Source: Brevundimonas sp. UBA5866
GTDB taxonomy: Bacteria > Pseudomonadota > Alphaproteobacteria > Caulobacterales > Caulobacteraceae
DNA: 13,493 bases
Direction: 5' to 3'
Assembly (NCBI RefSeq): GCF_002432125.1
Contig: NZ_DJFS01000006.1
Location: 1 to 13,493 of the forward strand
In this document: piece by piece, positions 1-7,144 of the stretch
How positions within the stretch are numbered: position 1 is the stretch's first letter
Layout of the letters: every line of letters starts with the position of its first letter
Position numbers and translations under genes: made by a program
Notes under the pieces: generated by a model
Database searches by the model: none
Told to the model about the DNA's origin: nothing
The model's input: only the letters and a program-made list of their open reading frames with translations

Positions 1-985
1 CGCTCCGGTCAAGGTCGAGGCTCCGAAGGCCGCTCCGGCGCCTAAGTCTGCACCGAAAGCCGATGCCAAGCCCGTTCCGGCCCTGACGGGTCGCAAGCCG
101 GGCGAGCGTCCGCTGGCGTCTCCGGCCGTGCGCCAGCGCGCGCGTGATCTGGGTATCGACCTGGTGTTCGTGCCGGGCTCGGGCCCTGCTGGCCGTATCG
201 AGCATGCCGACCTTGATGCCTTCGTGGCTCGCGGTGGTGCTGTCGCTCCGGTCGTCGGTGGTACGGTTTCGCAGTTCGCCAAGGCCGAGGGCACGACCGA
301 GGTAAAGATCATCGGCCTGCGCCGCAAGATCGCAGAAAAGATGGCCGAGAGCGTCCGTCGCATCCCCCACATCACCTATGTGGAAGAGATCGACATGACG
401 GCTCTGGAAGAGCTGCGTGCCCACCTGAACGCCCAGAACAAGGGCACCGGTAAGCCGAAGCTCAACGTCCTGCCCTTCATCGCCCGCGCCATTGTCGTGG
501 CCCTGAAGGACCAGCCGCAGATCAACGCCCACTATGACGACGAGGCGGGTATCCTGACCCAGCACGCCGCCGTGCATCTGGGCATTGCCGCCCAGACGCC
601 GAATGGCTTGATGGTGCCGGTGGTCCGCCACGCCGAGGCGCGCGATGCCTATGACACCGCCCTTGAAATCGCCCGCGTCTCGGGAGCCGCCAAGGACGGT
701 TCGGCCAAGCGCGAGGAGCTTTCGGGTTCGACCATCACCATCACCTCGCTGGGTACGCTGGGCGGTGTGGTGCACACCCCTATCATCAACCATCCGGAAG
801 TCGCCATCATCGGTCCGAACAAGATCGCCGAGCGTGTGGTGGTCAAGGACGGCCAGATGGTCGTGCGCAAGATGATGAACCTGTCCTCCAGCTTCGATCA
901 CCGTATCGTCGACGGCCACGACGCGGCTGTCTTCGTACAGAAGATCAAAAACCTGCTGGAAAATCCGGCGACGCTTTGGATGTGA
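1..985 (+). CDS. bkdB: Branched-chain 2-oxo acid dehydrogenase, E2 (lipoamide acyltransferase) subunit, 3' part
   Basis: The E2 core of the branched-chain keto acid dehydrogenase moves the acyl group from lipoyl-lysine to CoA. The reading frame is open from base 2, so the gene begins outside the window and the N-terminal lipoyl domain is missing; the first GTG at 128 is internal. The visible part opens with an Ala/Pro/Lys-rich linker, then a peripheral-subunit (E3) binding domain (ASPAVRQRARDLGIDL through GPAGRI and ADLDAF), then the acyltransferase domain starting near IGLRRKIAEKM. The catalytic signature DHRIVDG lies about 29 residues before the stop, giving the active-site His and Asp. The ending (LLENPATLWM) resembles BkdB-type rather than pyruvate-type E2, and the E3 gene follows two genes along. 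An ordinary pyruvate or other E2 cannot be fully excluded without the upstream E1 genes. Confidence 0.9.
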   Translation, partial: APVKVEAPKAAPAPKSAPKADAKPVPALTGRKPGERPLASPAVRQRARDLGIDLVFVPGSGPAGRIEHADLDAFVARGGAVAPVVGGTVSQFAKAEGTTEVKIIGLRRKIAEKMAESVRRIPHITYVEEIDMTALEELRAHLNAQNKGTGKPKLNVLPFIARAIVVALKDQPQINAHYDDEAGILTQHAAVHLGIAAQTPNGLMVPVVRHAEARDAYDTALEIARVSGAAKDGSAKREELSGSTITITSLGTLGGVVHTPIINHPEVAIIGPNKIAERVVVKDGQMVVRKMMNLSSSFDHRIVDGHDAAVFVQKIKNLLENPATLWM

Positions 986-989
986 TGCG

Positions 990-1292
990 ATGCACTCGAG
1001 CATTCGGAACATTCGGACTGTGCACAAGTTTGGTGCTTTCGGTGATCCGAATACGATGGGTGTGTGGATCTATGGCAGGAGACCAGATGGCAGAACGGTC
1101 GCCTGCAAAAATAGACGTCTCGATGATGGTGGCATTCGTATTTGGTCTACCTACTCGCTTAATGGCGCAGCCTTTGATGCAGTTACGGAATTTTCTGAGG
1201 ATGAATGGCGAGCCATTTTCTTCTCTGGCGAGCTGGATCAACAACGGATTGCAAACGAAATATTAGACGCGCGTCGAAAGAAACCTGACTGA
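990..1292 (+). CDS. Small hypothetical protein inside the bkdB-lpdA operon
   Basis: A 100-residue protein that I do not recognise. ATG at 990 lies 4 nt after the bkdB stop, and the TGA (1290-1292) shares its A with the lpdA ATG, so it sits tightly inside the operon and could couple lpdA translation. It is soluble-looking, with no signal peptide or membrane segment. A basic, Gly-rich first half (GVWIYGRRPDGRT, then CKNRRLDDGG) is followed by an acidic, Trp-containing stretch (TEFSEDEWRAIFFSGELDQ) and a basic C-terminus. Base use differs from its neighbours: by hand count about 47 of 100 codons end in G or C, against 30 of the first 40 lpdA codons, and it uses AGA, AGG, ATA and TTA. A competing frame (ATG 985 to stop 1266) also begins by overlapping the bkdB stop, but its protein looks less natural and does not reach lpdA. 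Function unknown; acquisition by transfer is inferred. Confidence 0.6.
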   Translation: MHSSIRNIRTVHKFGAFGDPNTMGVWIYGRRPDGRTVACKNRRLDDGGIRIWSTYSLNGAAFDAVTEFSEDEWRAIFFSGELDQQRIANEILDARRKKPD

Positions 1293-2692
1293 TGACCCAG
1301 AACCTGAAAACCAAAGTCCTGATCATTGGCGCGGGCACGGGCGGCTATGTGGCCGGTATCCGTTGCGGGCAGCTGGGTCTGGAGACCGTGCTGGTGGATG
1401 CGTCCGCTGGTCTCGGCGGCACCTGCCTGAACGTGGGCTGTATCCCGTCCAAGGCCATCATCCATGCGGCGGGCAAGTATGAGACCGTGGCCAAGGCCGC
1501 GTCTGACGCTAGCACGCTGGGCATCACCGCGTCTGCGCCTGCCATCGACCTGAAGAAGACGGTCGAGTGGAAGGACGGCATCGTCAAGAAGCTGAACGGT
1601 GGGGTTTCGGCCCTGCTGAAGAAGGCCAAGGTCAAGGTCATCAAGGGCTGGGCCACCTTCTCGGATGCCAAGACCTGCATTGTGGCGACCGAGGATGGCG
1701 ACATTCGCATCACCGCCGAGCACGTCATTTTGGCCACCGGTTCGGAGCCTGTCGAACTGCCGTTCCTGCCGTTCGGCGGCGACGTGATTTCCTCGACCGA
1801 GGCGCTGAGCCTGCCGGAAGTGCCGAAAAAGCTGGTCGTCGTCGGCGGCGGCTATATCGGTCTGGAACTGGGTATCGCCTACCGCAAGCTGGGGGCCGAG
1901 GTCGCCATTGTTGAAATGGCAGACCGCATCCTGCCGCTCTATGACAAGGCTCTGACCGATCCGGTCGCCAAATGGCTGGAGCGTCACGGCGTCGAGCTTT
2001 ACCTCGGTGCCCGCGCCGGAGGTTTCGGTGACGGCAAGCTGAACGTCACGGACAAGGACGGCAATCCGCTGCAACTGGCCGCCGACAAGGTGCTGGTGAC
2101 CGTGGGCCGCCGTGCCCGCACCACGGGCTGGGGTCTGGAGAATATGGGCGTGGCCATGGACGGCCCGTTCGTGAAGATCGACGACCGCTGCGCCACCTCG
2201 ATGAAGAATGTCTGGGCCATCGGTGACCTGACGGGCGAGCCGATGCTGGCGCACAAGGGCTCGGCACAGGGCGAGGTCGTGGCCGAGATCATCGCGGGTC
2301 ACAACAAGCGCTTTGACCCGACGACCATCGCCGCCGTCTGCTTCACCGAGCCGGAAATCGTCTCGGCGGGTCTGGGCGTCTCGGACGTTGAAGGCCGTGA
2401 CGATGTCATTCAGGCCGTCTTCCCGTTTGCCGCCATCGGCCGCGCCCTTGCCATTGAGGCAGGCGAGGACGGCGGCTTCGTGCGCGTGATCGCCGACAAG
2501 ACCGATCACCGCCTGCTGGGCATTCAGGCCGTCGGCCAGCACGTCAGCGAACTGTCCAACAGCTTCGCCCAGATGCTGGAAATGGGCGCCGTGCTGGAAG
2601 ACGTCGCCGGCACCATCCACGTCCACCCGACGCTCGGCGAAGCCTTCCACGAGGCATCCCTGCGCGCTCTGGGCCACGCCATTCATATCTAG
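1292..2692 (+). CDS. lpdA: Dihydrolipoamide dehydrogenase (E3)
   Basis: FAD-dependent E3 reoxidises dihydrolipoamide on E2 with NAD+ and is the last component of 2-oxo acid dehydrogenase complexes in the cytoplasm. The 466-residue protein is of normal family length. It has the N-terminal FAD dinucleotide fold (LIIGAGTGGYVAG), the redox-active disulfide motif GGTCLNVGCIPSK (Cys45/Cys50), a second dinucleotide fold for NAD (VVVGGGYIGLELG), the FAD-contacting AIGDLTGEPMLAHK segment, and the C-terminal dimerisation domain with the catalytic His445-Pro446...Glu450 (HVHPTLGEA). The ATG at 1292 overlaps the stop of the small upstream gene by one base; no strong Shine-Dalgarno is seen, consistent with coupled translation. 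Lying downstream of the bkdB-type E2, it is probably the E3 dedicated to the branched-chain complex, although alphaproteobacteria often encode several E3 paralogues. Confidence 0.95.
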   Translation: MTQNLKTKVLIIGAGTGGYVAGIRCGQLGLETVLVDASAGLGGTCLNVGCIPSKAIIHAAGKYETVAKAASDASTLGITASAPAIDLKKTVEWKDGIVKKLNGGVSALLKKAKVKVIKGWATFSDAKTCIVATEDGDIRITAEHVILATGSEPVELPFLPFGGDVISSTEALSLPEVPKKLVVVGGGYIGLELGIAYRKLGAEVAIVEMADRILPLYDKALTDPVAKWLERHGVELYLGARAGGFGDGKLNVTDKDGNPLQLAADKVLVTVGRRARTTGWGLENMGVAMDGPFVKIDDRCATSMKNVWAIGDLTGEPMLAHKGSAQGEVVAEIIAGHNKRFDPTTIAAVCFTEPEIVSAGLGVSDVEGRDDVIQAVFPFAAIGRALAIEAGEDGGFVRVIADKTDHRLLGIQAVGQHVSELSNSFAQMLEMGAVLEDVAGTIHVHPTLGEAFHEASLRALGHAIHI

Positions 2693-2695
2693 GTT

Positions 2696-2738
2696 GGCCG
2701 CGGTCAGAAGGCTTCCGCCTTCTCGACCCGACGCGGCC
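2696..2738. repeat. Long imperfect palindrome after lpdA
   Basis: Just after the lpdA stop an outer arm GGCCGCG (2696-2702) pairs with CGCGGCC (2732-2738). GTC (2703-2705) can pair with GAC (2725-2727), past a bulged C at 2724. An inner perfect stem AGAAGGC (2706-2712) / GCCTTCT (2717-2723) closes on a TTCC loop. No T-run follows on either strand, so it is not a classical intrinsic terminator. It could protect the lpdA mRNA 3' end, or be a member of a dispersed palindromic repeat family. The base pairing is seen directly; any role is inferred. Confidence 0.45.
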
Positions 2739-2815
2739 TGTGCTCGCCTCGCGTAGGCTCGCGACTTGAGGGGCAGTGCAGCCTCTGGCGGCAGGTGGCG
2801 TATTCAATGTGACGG

Positions 2816-2858
2816 ACACAGAAAAAGCCGCCGGGGTTTCCCTCGGCGGCTTTTGTGT
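2816..2858. terminator. Bidirectional intrinsic terminator between lpdA and the yciE-like gene (twin copy 1)
   Basis: An 11-bp stem (AAAAGCCGCCG 2823-2833 with CGGCGGCTTTT 2844-2854) carries a 10-nt loop. An outer ACAC/GTGT stem (2816-2819 with 2855-2858) stacks below it across a 3-nt bulge. The A and T runs on either side serve as U-tracts for both convergent genes; the minus-strand run is the longer. The whole 45-nt block 2814-2858 recurs at 3460-3504 with only two differences, at positions that pair with each other. Confidence 0.88.
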
Positions 2859-2869
2859 TTCTGATGGGT

Positions 2870-3370
2870 TTAGCCCTTGGGCTTCATGGCGTCGGCGTTG
2901 ACGGCCGCATCGGCGATGACTGTCAGGTCATCGTCCGTCTTGGACTCTTCCTGCAAGGTCTCGTCCAGCAGCTGGGCTGCGTCCTTGAGCCCCAGCACAT
3001 TGGCCCAGCGCTTCAGCGTGCCGTAGCGGGTAATCTCGTAATGCTCGACGGCCTGTGCGGCGGCCAGAAGGCCCGCATCCAAGGCTGGGTTGTCTTTGTA
3101 TTCCTCGGCGATCTCGTCACCCTCGGCCAGGATGCCCTCGATGGCGTCGCAGGTCTTGCCACGAGGGTTCTTGCCGATGATTTCGAAGACCTTTTCGAGA
3201 CGCTCGATCTGGCCTTCGGTTTCTTCCTTATGCTTTTCGAAAGCCGCTTTCAGCTTGGGATGCTGAGCCGCACGAGCCATCTTGGGTAAGGATTTCAGGA
3301 TCTTGCGTTCGGCGTAATAGATGTCGCGCAGGGTGTCGTGAAATAGGTTCTCAAGGGTCTTCTCGGCCAT
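2870..3370 (-). CDS. YciE/YciF-type ferritin-like (DUF892) protein
   Basis: A 166-residue all-helical protein of the DUF892 ferritin-like family (E. coli YciE/YciF relatives), linked to stress responses; members fold as a four-helix bundle with a possible di-iron site. Visible family features are the N-terminal LENLFHDTLRDIYYAERKIL helix, carboxylates in the second helix (KHKEETEGQIERL, residues 46-58), the third-helix AQAVEHYEI (residues 105-113), and the fourth-helix LLDETLQEESKTDDDLT. I chose ATG at 3370 rather than the longer in-frame start at 3409 because an AAGGAAG Shine-Dalgarno sits 4 nt upstream of it and the extra 13 residues (starting MNAQFGG) do not look like the family. It is monocistronic: twin terminators lie 11 nt beyond its stop and 90 nt upstream of its start. 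The actual substrate and role are unknown. Confidence 0.87.
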   Translation of the reverse strand: MAEKTLENLFHDTLRDIYYAERKILKSLPKMARAAQHPKLKAAFEKHKEETEGQIERLEKVFEIIGKNPRGKTCDAIEGILAEGDEIAEEYKDNPALDAGLLAAAQAVEHYEITRYGTLKRWANVLGLKDAAQLLDETLQEESKTDDDLTVIADAAVNADAMKPKG

Positions 3371-3461
3371 GGGGCTTCCTTTCGATGCTCCCCCGAACTG
3401 AGCATTCACAACCGGCGCGCTGCTTCCCAGTTCCGAAAATCGGAAGAAGGTCCAGCAATGG

Positions 3462-3504
3462 ACAGAGAAAAAGCCGCCGGGGTTTCCCTCGGCGGCTTTT
3501 CTGT
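3462..3504. terminator. Intrinsic terminator downstream of thrS (twin copy 2)
   Basis: The same hairpin as at 2816-2858: stem AAAAGCCGCCG / CGGCGGCTTTT with the same loop, plus an outer ACAG/CTGT stem. It begins 19 nt after the thrS stop in the direction of thrS transcription, with a five-T run on the minus strand. Relative to copy 1 the outer stem has a G-C pair (3465/3501) where copy 1 has C-G (2819/2855). Confidence 0.88.
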
Positions 3505-3523
3505 ATTCGGGCTTTAGCGGGCC

Positions 3524-5473
3524 TTAGACGTTGTGTTCGACACCGTCGCGGGCGCGCTTCAGGTCCGGTGCCAGCGCTTCGTCGGTCAGCATGGCGATGG
3601 CTTCTTCGATCGTGACGATCGTTTGGGCCTGAGAGCCGAGGCGGCGGATGGCGACCTTGCCTTCTTCGGCTTCCTTGCGGCCGACGACGGCGATGACCGG
3701 CACCTTGTTCACCGAGTGCTCGCGGATCTTGTAGTTGATCTTCTCGTTGCGCAGGTCGATCTCGGTGCGCAGGCCAGCGGCCTTGAACTTGGCGAGAACT
3801 TCCTCGGCATAGCCGTCGGCATCCGAGGTGATGGTGGTCACCACGGCCTGCGTCGGGGCCAGCCACAGCGGGAAGGCACCGGCGTAGTTTTCGATCATGA
3901 TGCCGATGAAGCGCTCGAACGACCCGAGGATCGCGCGGTGCAGCATGACCGGACGGTGCTTCTGGCCGTCTTCGGCAATGTAGGTCGCATCCAGACGTTC
4001 CGGCAGGACATAGTCCAGCTGGATCGTGCCGCAGGTCCATTCACGGCCGATGGCGTCCTTGACGATGAAGTCCAGCTTCGGCGCGTAGAAGGCACCGTCG
4101 CCCTCGGTGATGACCGGCTCGGTGCCCGCGGCGCGGGCGGCTTCGGCCATCTGGGCCTCGGCCTTGTCCCAGAACTCCTCGGTACCGGCACGCAGTTCCG
4201 GACGGGTGCCCAGCGAGATGTATTTGGTTTCCATGCCGAGGTCGGCGTGGACCGAGCGGGCCAGCTTGATGAAGTTGGCGGTTTCTTCGACGATCTGGTC
4301 TTCGCGGCAGAAGATGTGGGCGTCGTCTTGCGTAAAGCCGCGCACGCGCATCAGGCCGTGCAGCGAGCCCGACGGCTCATAGCGGTGGCAGGCACCGAAC
4401 TCGGCCATACGCAGCGGCAGTTCGCGATACGAACGCTGGCCTTGGTCGAAGATCTGGACGTGGCCCGGGCAGTTCATCGGCTTCAGGCTGAGGGTTTCAC
4501 CCTCGACCGTCTCGCAGACGAACATGTTGGCGCGGTACTTGTCCCAGTGGCCCGAGGCTTCCCAGAACTTACGATCCAGAACCTGCGGGGTCTTCACCTC
4601 GACATAGCCTGCGGCGTCCAGACGGCGGCGCATATAGGCTTCCAGCACGCGCCACAGGACCCAGCCCTTGGGGTGCCAGAAGACCATGCCGCGGCCCTCT
4701 TCCTGCATGTGGAAGAGCTCCATCGAGCGGCCCAGCTTGCGGTGGTCGCGCTTTTCGGCTTCCTCGATGCGTTGCAGATAGGCGTCCAGGTCTTCCTTGG
4801 TGGCCCATGCGGTGCCGTAGATGCGCTGAAGCTGCGCCTTGTTGCTGTCACCGCGCCAATAGGCACCGGCCAGCTTGGTCAGCTTGAAGGCCTTGCCCAC
4901 GAATTTGGTCGAGGGGAAGTGCGGACCACGGCACAGGTCGGCCCATTCGCCTTGCTTGTAGACGGTGATGGTTTCCGTTTCCGGCAGGTCGCGGATCAGC
5001 TCGGCCTTATAGCTTTCGCCGATCTTTTCGAAGTGGGCAATGGCCTCGTCACGGTTCCAGACCTGACGTTCCAGCTTGGCACCGCGATCGATGATCTCGG
5101 CCATCTTCTTCTCGATCTTCGGGAAGTCGTCGGTCGAGAAGGGCTCGTCACGGGCGAAGTCGTAATAGAAGCCGTCTTCGATCGACGGGCCGATGGTGAC
5201 CTGCGTGCCCGGGAACAGCTCCTGCACGGCCTGCGCCAGCACGTGGGCGGCGTCGTGACGGATGGTTTCCAGCGCCTCGGGGTCATCGCGCATCAGCAGG
5301 CGGAATTCGCCGTCGCCCTCGATCTCGCGGTGCAGGTCGCGCTGCTCGCCGTTCCACACGACAAGGGCGGCCTTCTTGGCCAGCGACGGAGAAATGGAGC
5401 TGGCGACATCAAAGCCCGTCGAACCGGCGGGGTATTGGCGGACGGCGCCGTCTGGGAAGGTAAGGTTGATCAT
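3524..5473 (-). CDS. thrS: Threonyl-tRNA synthetase
   Basis: Class II synthetase that charges tRNA-Thr and edits mischarged serine. The 649-residue length is typical. In order: an N-terminal TGS domain (MINLTFPDGAVRQYPAG), the second additional (editing) domain with HDAAHVLAQAV and a downstream Cys-Arg-Gly-Pro-His motif, the catalytic core, and a C-terminal anticodon-binding domain beginning near FPLWLAPTQAVV. The catalytic zinc ligands are Cys335 (MNCPGH), His386 (DDAHIFC) and His512 (MLHRAILGS), each one residue on from the E. coli numbering I recall. Motif 2 (RMAEFGACHRYEPSGSLHG) and motif 3 (GSFERFIG) are intact. The ATG overlaps the yidD stop by 4 nt (ATGA) and lacks a good Shine-Dalgarno, so translation is probably coupled to yidD. 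It is the last gene of the minus-strand cluster, ended by the hairpin at 3462-3504. No leader-type regulation is evident. Confidence 0.97.
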   Translation of the reverse strand: MINLTFPDGAVRQYPAGSTGFDVASSISPSLAKKAALVVWNGEQRDLHREIEGDGEFRLLMRDDPEALETIRHDAAHVLAQAVQELFPGTQVTIGPSIEDGFYYDFARDEPFSTDDFPKIEKKMAEIIDRGAKLERQVWNRDEAIAHFEKIGESYKAELIRDLPETETITVYKQGEWADLCRGPHFPSTKFVGKAFKLTKLAGAYWRGDSNKAQLQRIYGTAWATKEDLDAYLQRIEEAEKRDHRKLGRSMELFHMQEEGRGMVFWHPKGWVLWRVLEAYMRRRLDAAGYVEVKTPQVLDRKFWEASGHWDKYRANMFVCETVEGETLSLKPMNCPGHVQIFDQGQRSYRELPLRMAEFGACHRYEPSGSLHGLMRVRGFTQDDAHIFCREDQIVEETANFIKLARSVHADLGMETKYISLGTRPELRAGTEEFWDKAEAQMAEAARAAGTEPVITEGDGAFYAPKLDFIVKDAIGREWTCGTIQLDYVLPERLDATYIAEDGQKHRPVMLHRAILGSFERFIGIMIENYAGAFPLWLAPTQAVVTTITSDADGYAEEVLAKFKAAGLRTEIDLRNEKINYKIREHSVNKVPVIAVVGRKEAEEGKVAIRRLGSQAQTIVTIEEAIAMLTDEALAPDLKRARDGVEHNV

Positions 5474-5706
5474 CGTTTGGTCTTAACTGGAGGGACGGGG
5501 TCGTAACCCGACCCGCCGAATGGATGGCATTTACAGAGACGGCGTACAGTCAGCCACCCCCCGCGAACCGGACCGTGCTGGATCAGGGCGTCGCGTCCAT
5601 AGTCCGAACAAGTCGGAAGGAAGCGGCACTGCTGGCCGATCAGGGGTGACAGCGTGACCTTATAGCCCCGATGGGCCAATCGGACGCCGCGTTCGTAGAG
5701 AGACAT
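5470..5706 (-). CDS. yidD: Membrane protein insertion efficiency factor YidD
   Basis: A small YidD (DUF37) family protein that assists YidC/Sec insertion of inner-membrane proteins. The family signature is complete: YKVTLSPLIG, CRFLPTCSDYG, RHG-like QHGPVRGGWL, and CHPFGGSGYDPVP, with the three conserved cysteines. Start choice: the frame is open to a GTG at 5790 that would overlap the upstream IscU-like gene by 4 nt (GTGA) and give 106 residues. However, that 28-residue extension is low-complexity and polar, while ATG 5706 has GAAGGGA close upstream and gives 78 residues beginning MSLYERG, the usual family size. I prefer 5706, but 5790 remains possible. Its stop overlaps the thrS start. yidD is often found beside rpmH/rnpA/yidC; here it lies with thrS instead. 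Confidence 0.9.
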   Translation of the reverse strand: MSLYERGVRLAHRGYKVTLSPLIGQQCRFLPTCSDYGRDALIQHGPVRGGWLTVRRLCKCHPFGGSGYDPVPPVKTKR

Positions 5707-5786
5707 TTGTCCCTTCGCCGGGGGCTGCTGAGAATGGTTGCTGGGCTTATCCCCCTTAACCGGAGGGGTTTCAACCCGCGCACGTC

Positions 5787-6254
5787 TCACGCCGCACCGG
5801 CGATGTTAGTTCGTGTATCGGTGTGGTGTTTCAGCGCCTGCCGGACAGCCTCCAGCAGGGCCTCTATGGCAACCATCGAAGAGGCGTGGCGGGCCGGATA
5901 GTCGGCCACCTGTTTCAGGATACGAAGACCTTCGAAACGGCCCGTCGGGCCTTCGCCGCCGGACTTCAGCATGGCCAGCATGGCATCGCGGGCGGCCTCG
6001 ATCTCGGGCTCGGTGGCCCCGATGGCGGCCTCGCCGACGACACCGGCACCGGCTTGGCCAAGGGCGCAGGCTTTGACTTCTTGGGCAAAGTCGGTGACGC
6101 GGCCCTGATCGTCGATGACGACATCAACGATGGCTTTTGATCCGCACAGCTTGGCGACCTTCTCTCCCGTGCCCTCGGGCGCAGGCAGCCGTCCTGCGTG
6201 CGGCAGGTTGGCCGCAAGCGACAGGATACGGGCGCTGTAAAGGTCGTCGATCAC
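5787..6254 (-). CDS. IscU/NifU-like iron-sulfur cluster scaffold protein
   Basis: A 155-residue protein related to the NifU N-terminal/IscU scaffold family, which assembles Fe-S clusters before passing them to apoproteins. It starts MIDDLYSARILSLA, as scaffolds typically do. Two of the three canonical cluster cysteines are present: Cys37 in KLCGSKAIVD and Cys63 in EVKACALGQ. The third, expected near residues 122-127, is absent (ARHASSM). I recall a conserved alphaproteobacterial subfamily with the same ARHAS-type segment, so this looks like a distinct lineage rather than decay. The start is a GTG at 6254 with no clear Shine-Dalgarno. The gene is first in a minus-strand cluster with yidD and thrS; it is not next to iscS or suf genes, so its client is unknown. 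Confidence 0.8.
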   Translation of the reverse strand: MIDDLYSARILSLAANLPHAGRLPAPEGTGEKVAKLCGSKAIVDVVIDDQGRVTDFAQEVKACALGQAGAGVVGEAAIGATEPEIEAARDAMLAMLKSGGEGPTGRFEGLRILKQVADYPARHASSMVAIEALLEAVRQALKHHTDTRTNIAGAA

Positions 6255-6316
6255 GGAAACAGAGATAGGCCTTCACGCCTCAAAAATGAAGCCGCAGCCA
6301 TTCGCCTTTCGGCCAA

Positions 6317-7144
6317 TCAGCGGTTCAGGGAATCCCAGCTTCGCGCAGTGGGCGAAGATTGTGCCGGCTGGGCGGGTTGAACGGTGCTGCGCATTTCCTC
6401 GGTTCGACGCGCCAGCCACGCCAGATTGTGGTCCACCGTCTCTGGCGGCAGATCACGTCTCAGTATGGTTTCGGCCTCGGCGGTCTTGCCCTGTAGCCCC
6501 AGTGCCAATGCCAGATTCTGCCGTACCTGAAGCGATGCCCCCGGCTGGGCTGCGGCGCGGCGCAGATAGTTTTCGGCTTCCACCAGATTGCCCGCGCCCA
6601 TGCGGGCAATGGCCATATTGGTCAGGATTTCAGGCTGATCGGGCGAAATGGACAGACCGGCATGCCATGCTGCATTGGCATCATCGGCCCTTCGAACCTG
6701 TTGATAGGCGACGCCCAGCAAGGACAGGGGGCGCCAGTCCCGCGGCGCGATCTCGCGCGCACGCTCCAATGCATTGATGCCGTAAAAAGCCTGACCGCGG
6801 GCGATGTGGGCGCGACCGATCTCCAGCATGGCTTCGAGATTGTTGGGCTGGGCGGTCACCACGGCCTCGGCGGTCTCGGCGGCGCGGTCGAACTGGCCCA
6901 GTTCGCGCAAGGCCTGCGCCATCTTTACGCCCGCAACCGGGTCCATCGGATTGATGGCGTGTTCGTTGCCCCAGAAAACCGAACGGCTGAGGGCGTCGGT
7001 GCGATCATAGGCAGCCCGGGTTGCGGCATCTGCCGGCAGGCGGGGCGCGACAGCTTCGGGCACGGTCTGGGCCAGGGCGCCGCTGGCGAGCGGCAGGCCC
7101 ATGATCAGGCTTATGGTTGCAGCAAGGCAGCGTGTGCGCGACAT
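6317..7144 (-). CDS. Secreted TPR protein, TadD-like
   Basis: A 275-residue exported tetratricopeptide-repeat protein. The N-terminus MSRTRCLAATISLIMGLPLA with the following SGALAQ is a clear signal peptide with an AxA-type cleavage site; no lipobox is seen. TPR helices run from about residue 70 to 220, with repeat signatures such as ALRELGQFDRAAETAE, RGQAFYGINALERARE and GNLVEAENYLRRA. The part RQNLALALGLQGKTAEAE followed by RRDLPPE resembles Flp pilus assembly protein TadD, usually a lipoprotein, but no tad genes are visible here. The tail is Pro/Gln-rich. The frame continues upstream to 8593 only because it runs antisense through the aminopeptidase gene; the signal peptide fixes the start at ATG 7144. 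It is divergent from the M17 gene across 90 bp. The partner is unknown. Confidence 0.82.
   Translation of the reverse strand: MSRTRCLAATISLIMGLPLASGALAQTVPEAVAPRLPADAATRAAYDRTDALSRSVFWGNEHAINPMDPVAGVKMAQALRELGQFDRAAETAEAVVTAQPNNLEAMLEIGRAHIARGQAFYGINALERAREIAPRDWRPLSLLGVAYQQVRRADDANAAWHAGLSISPDQPEILTNMAIARMGAGNLVEAENYLRRAAAQPGASLQVRQNLALALGLQGKTAEAETILRRDLPPETVDHNLAWLARRTEEMRSTVQPAQPAQSSPTARSWDSLNR

Noticed and set aside
976..1266. Alternative plus-strand ORF (also startable at ATG 985, overlapping the bkdB stop)
   Set aside because: The protein has an unnatural Met/Leu/Ser-rich composition and ends 26 nt before lpdA, whereas the 990-1292 frame abuts both neighbours. Not fully excluded.
1238..2686. 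482-residue minus-strand ORF opposite lpdA
   Set aside because: lpdA has all its motifs; the antisense protein is a His/Arg/Gly-rich shadow typical of high-GC codon use.
3533..5506. 657-residue plus-strand ORF opposite thrS
   Set aside because: thrS is unambiguous on the minus strand; the opposite frame is low-complexity and resembles no family.
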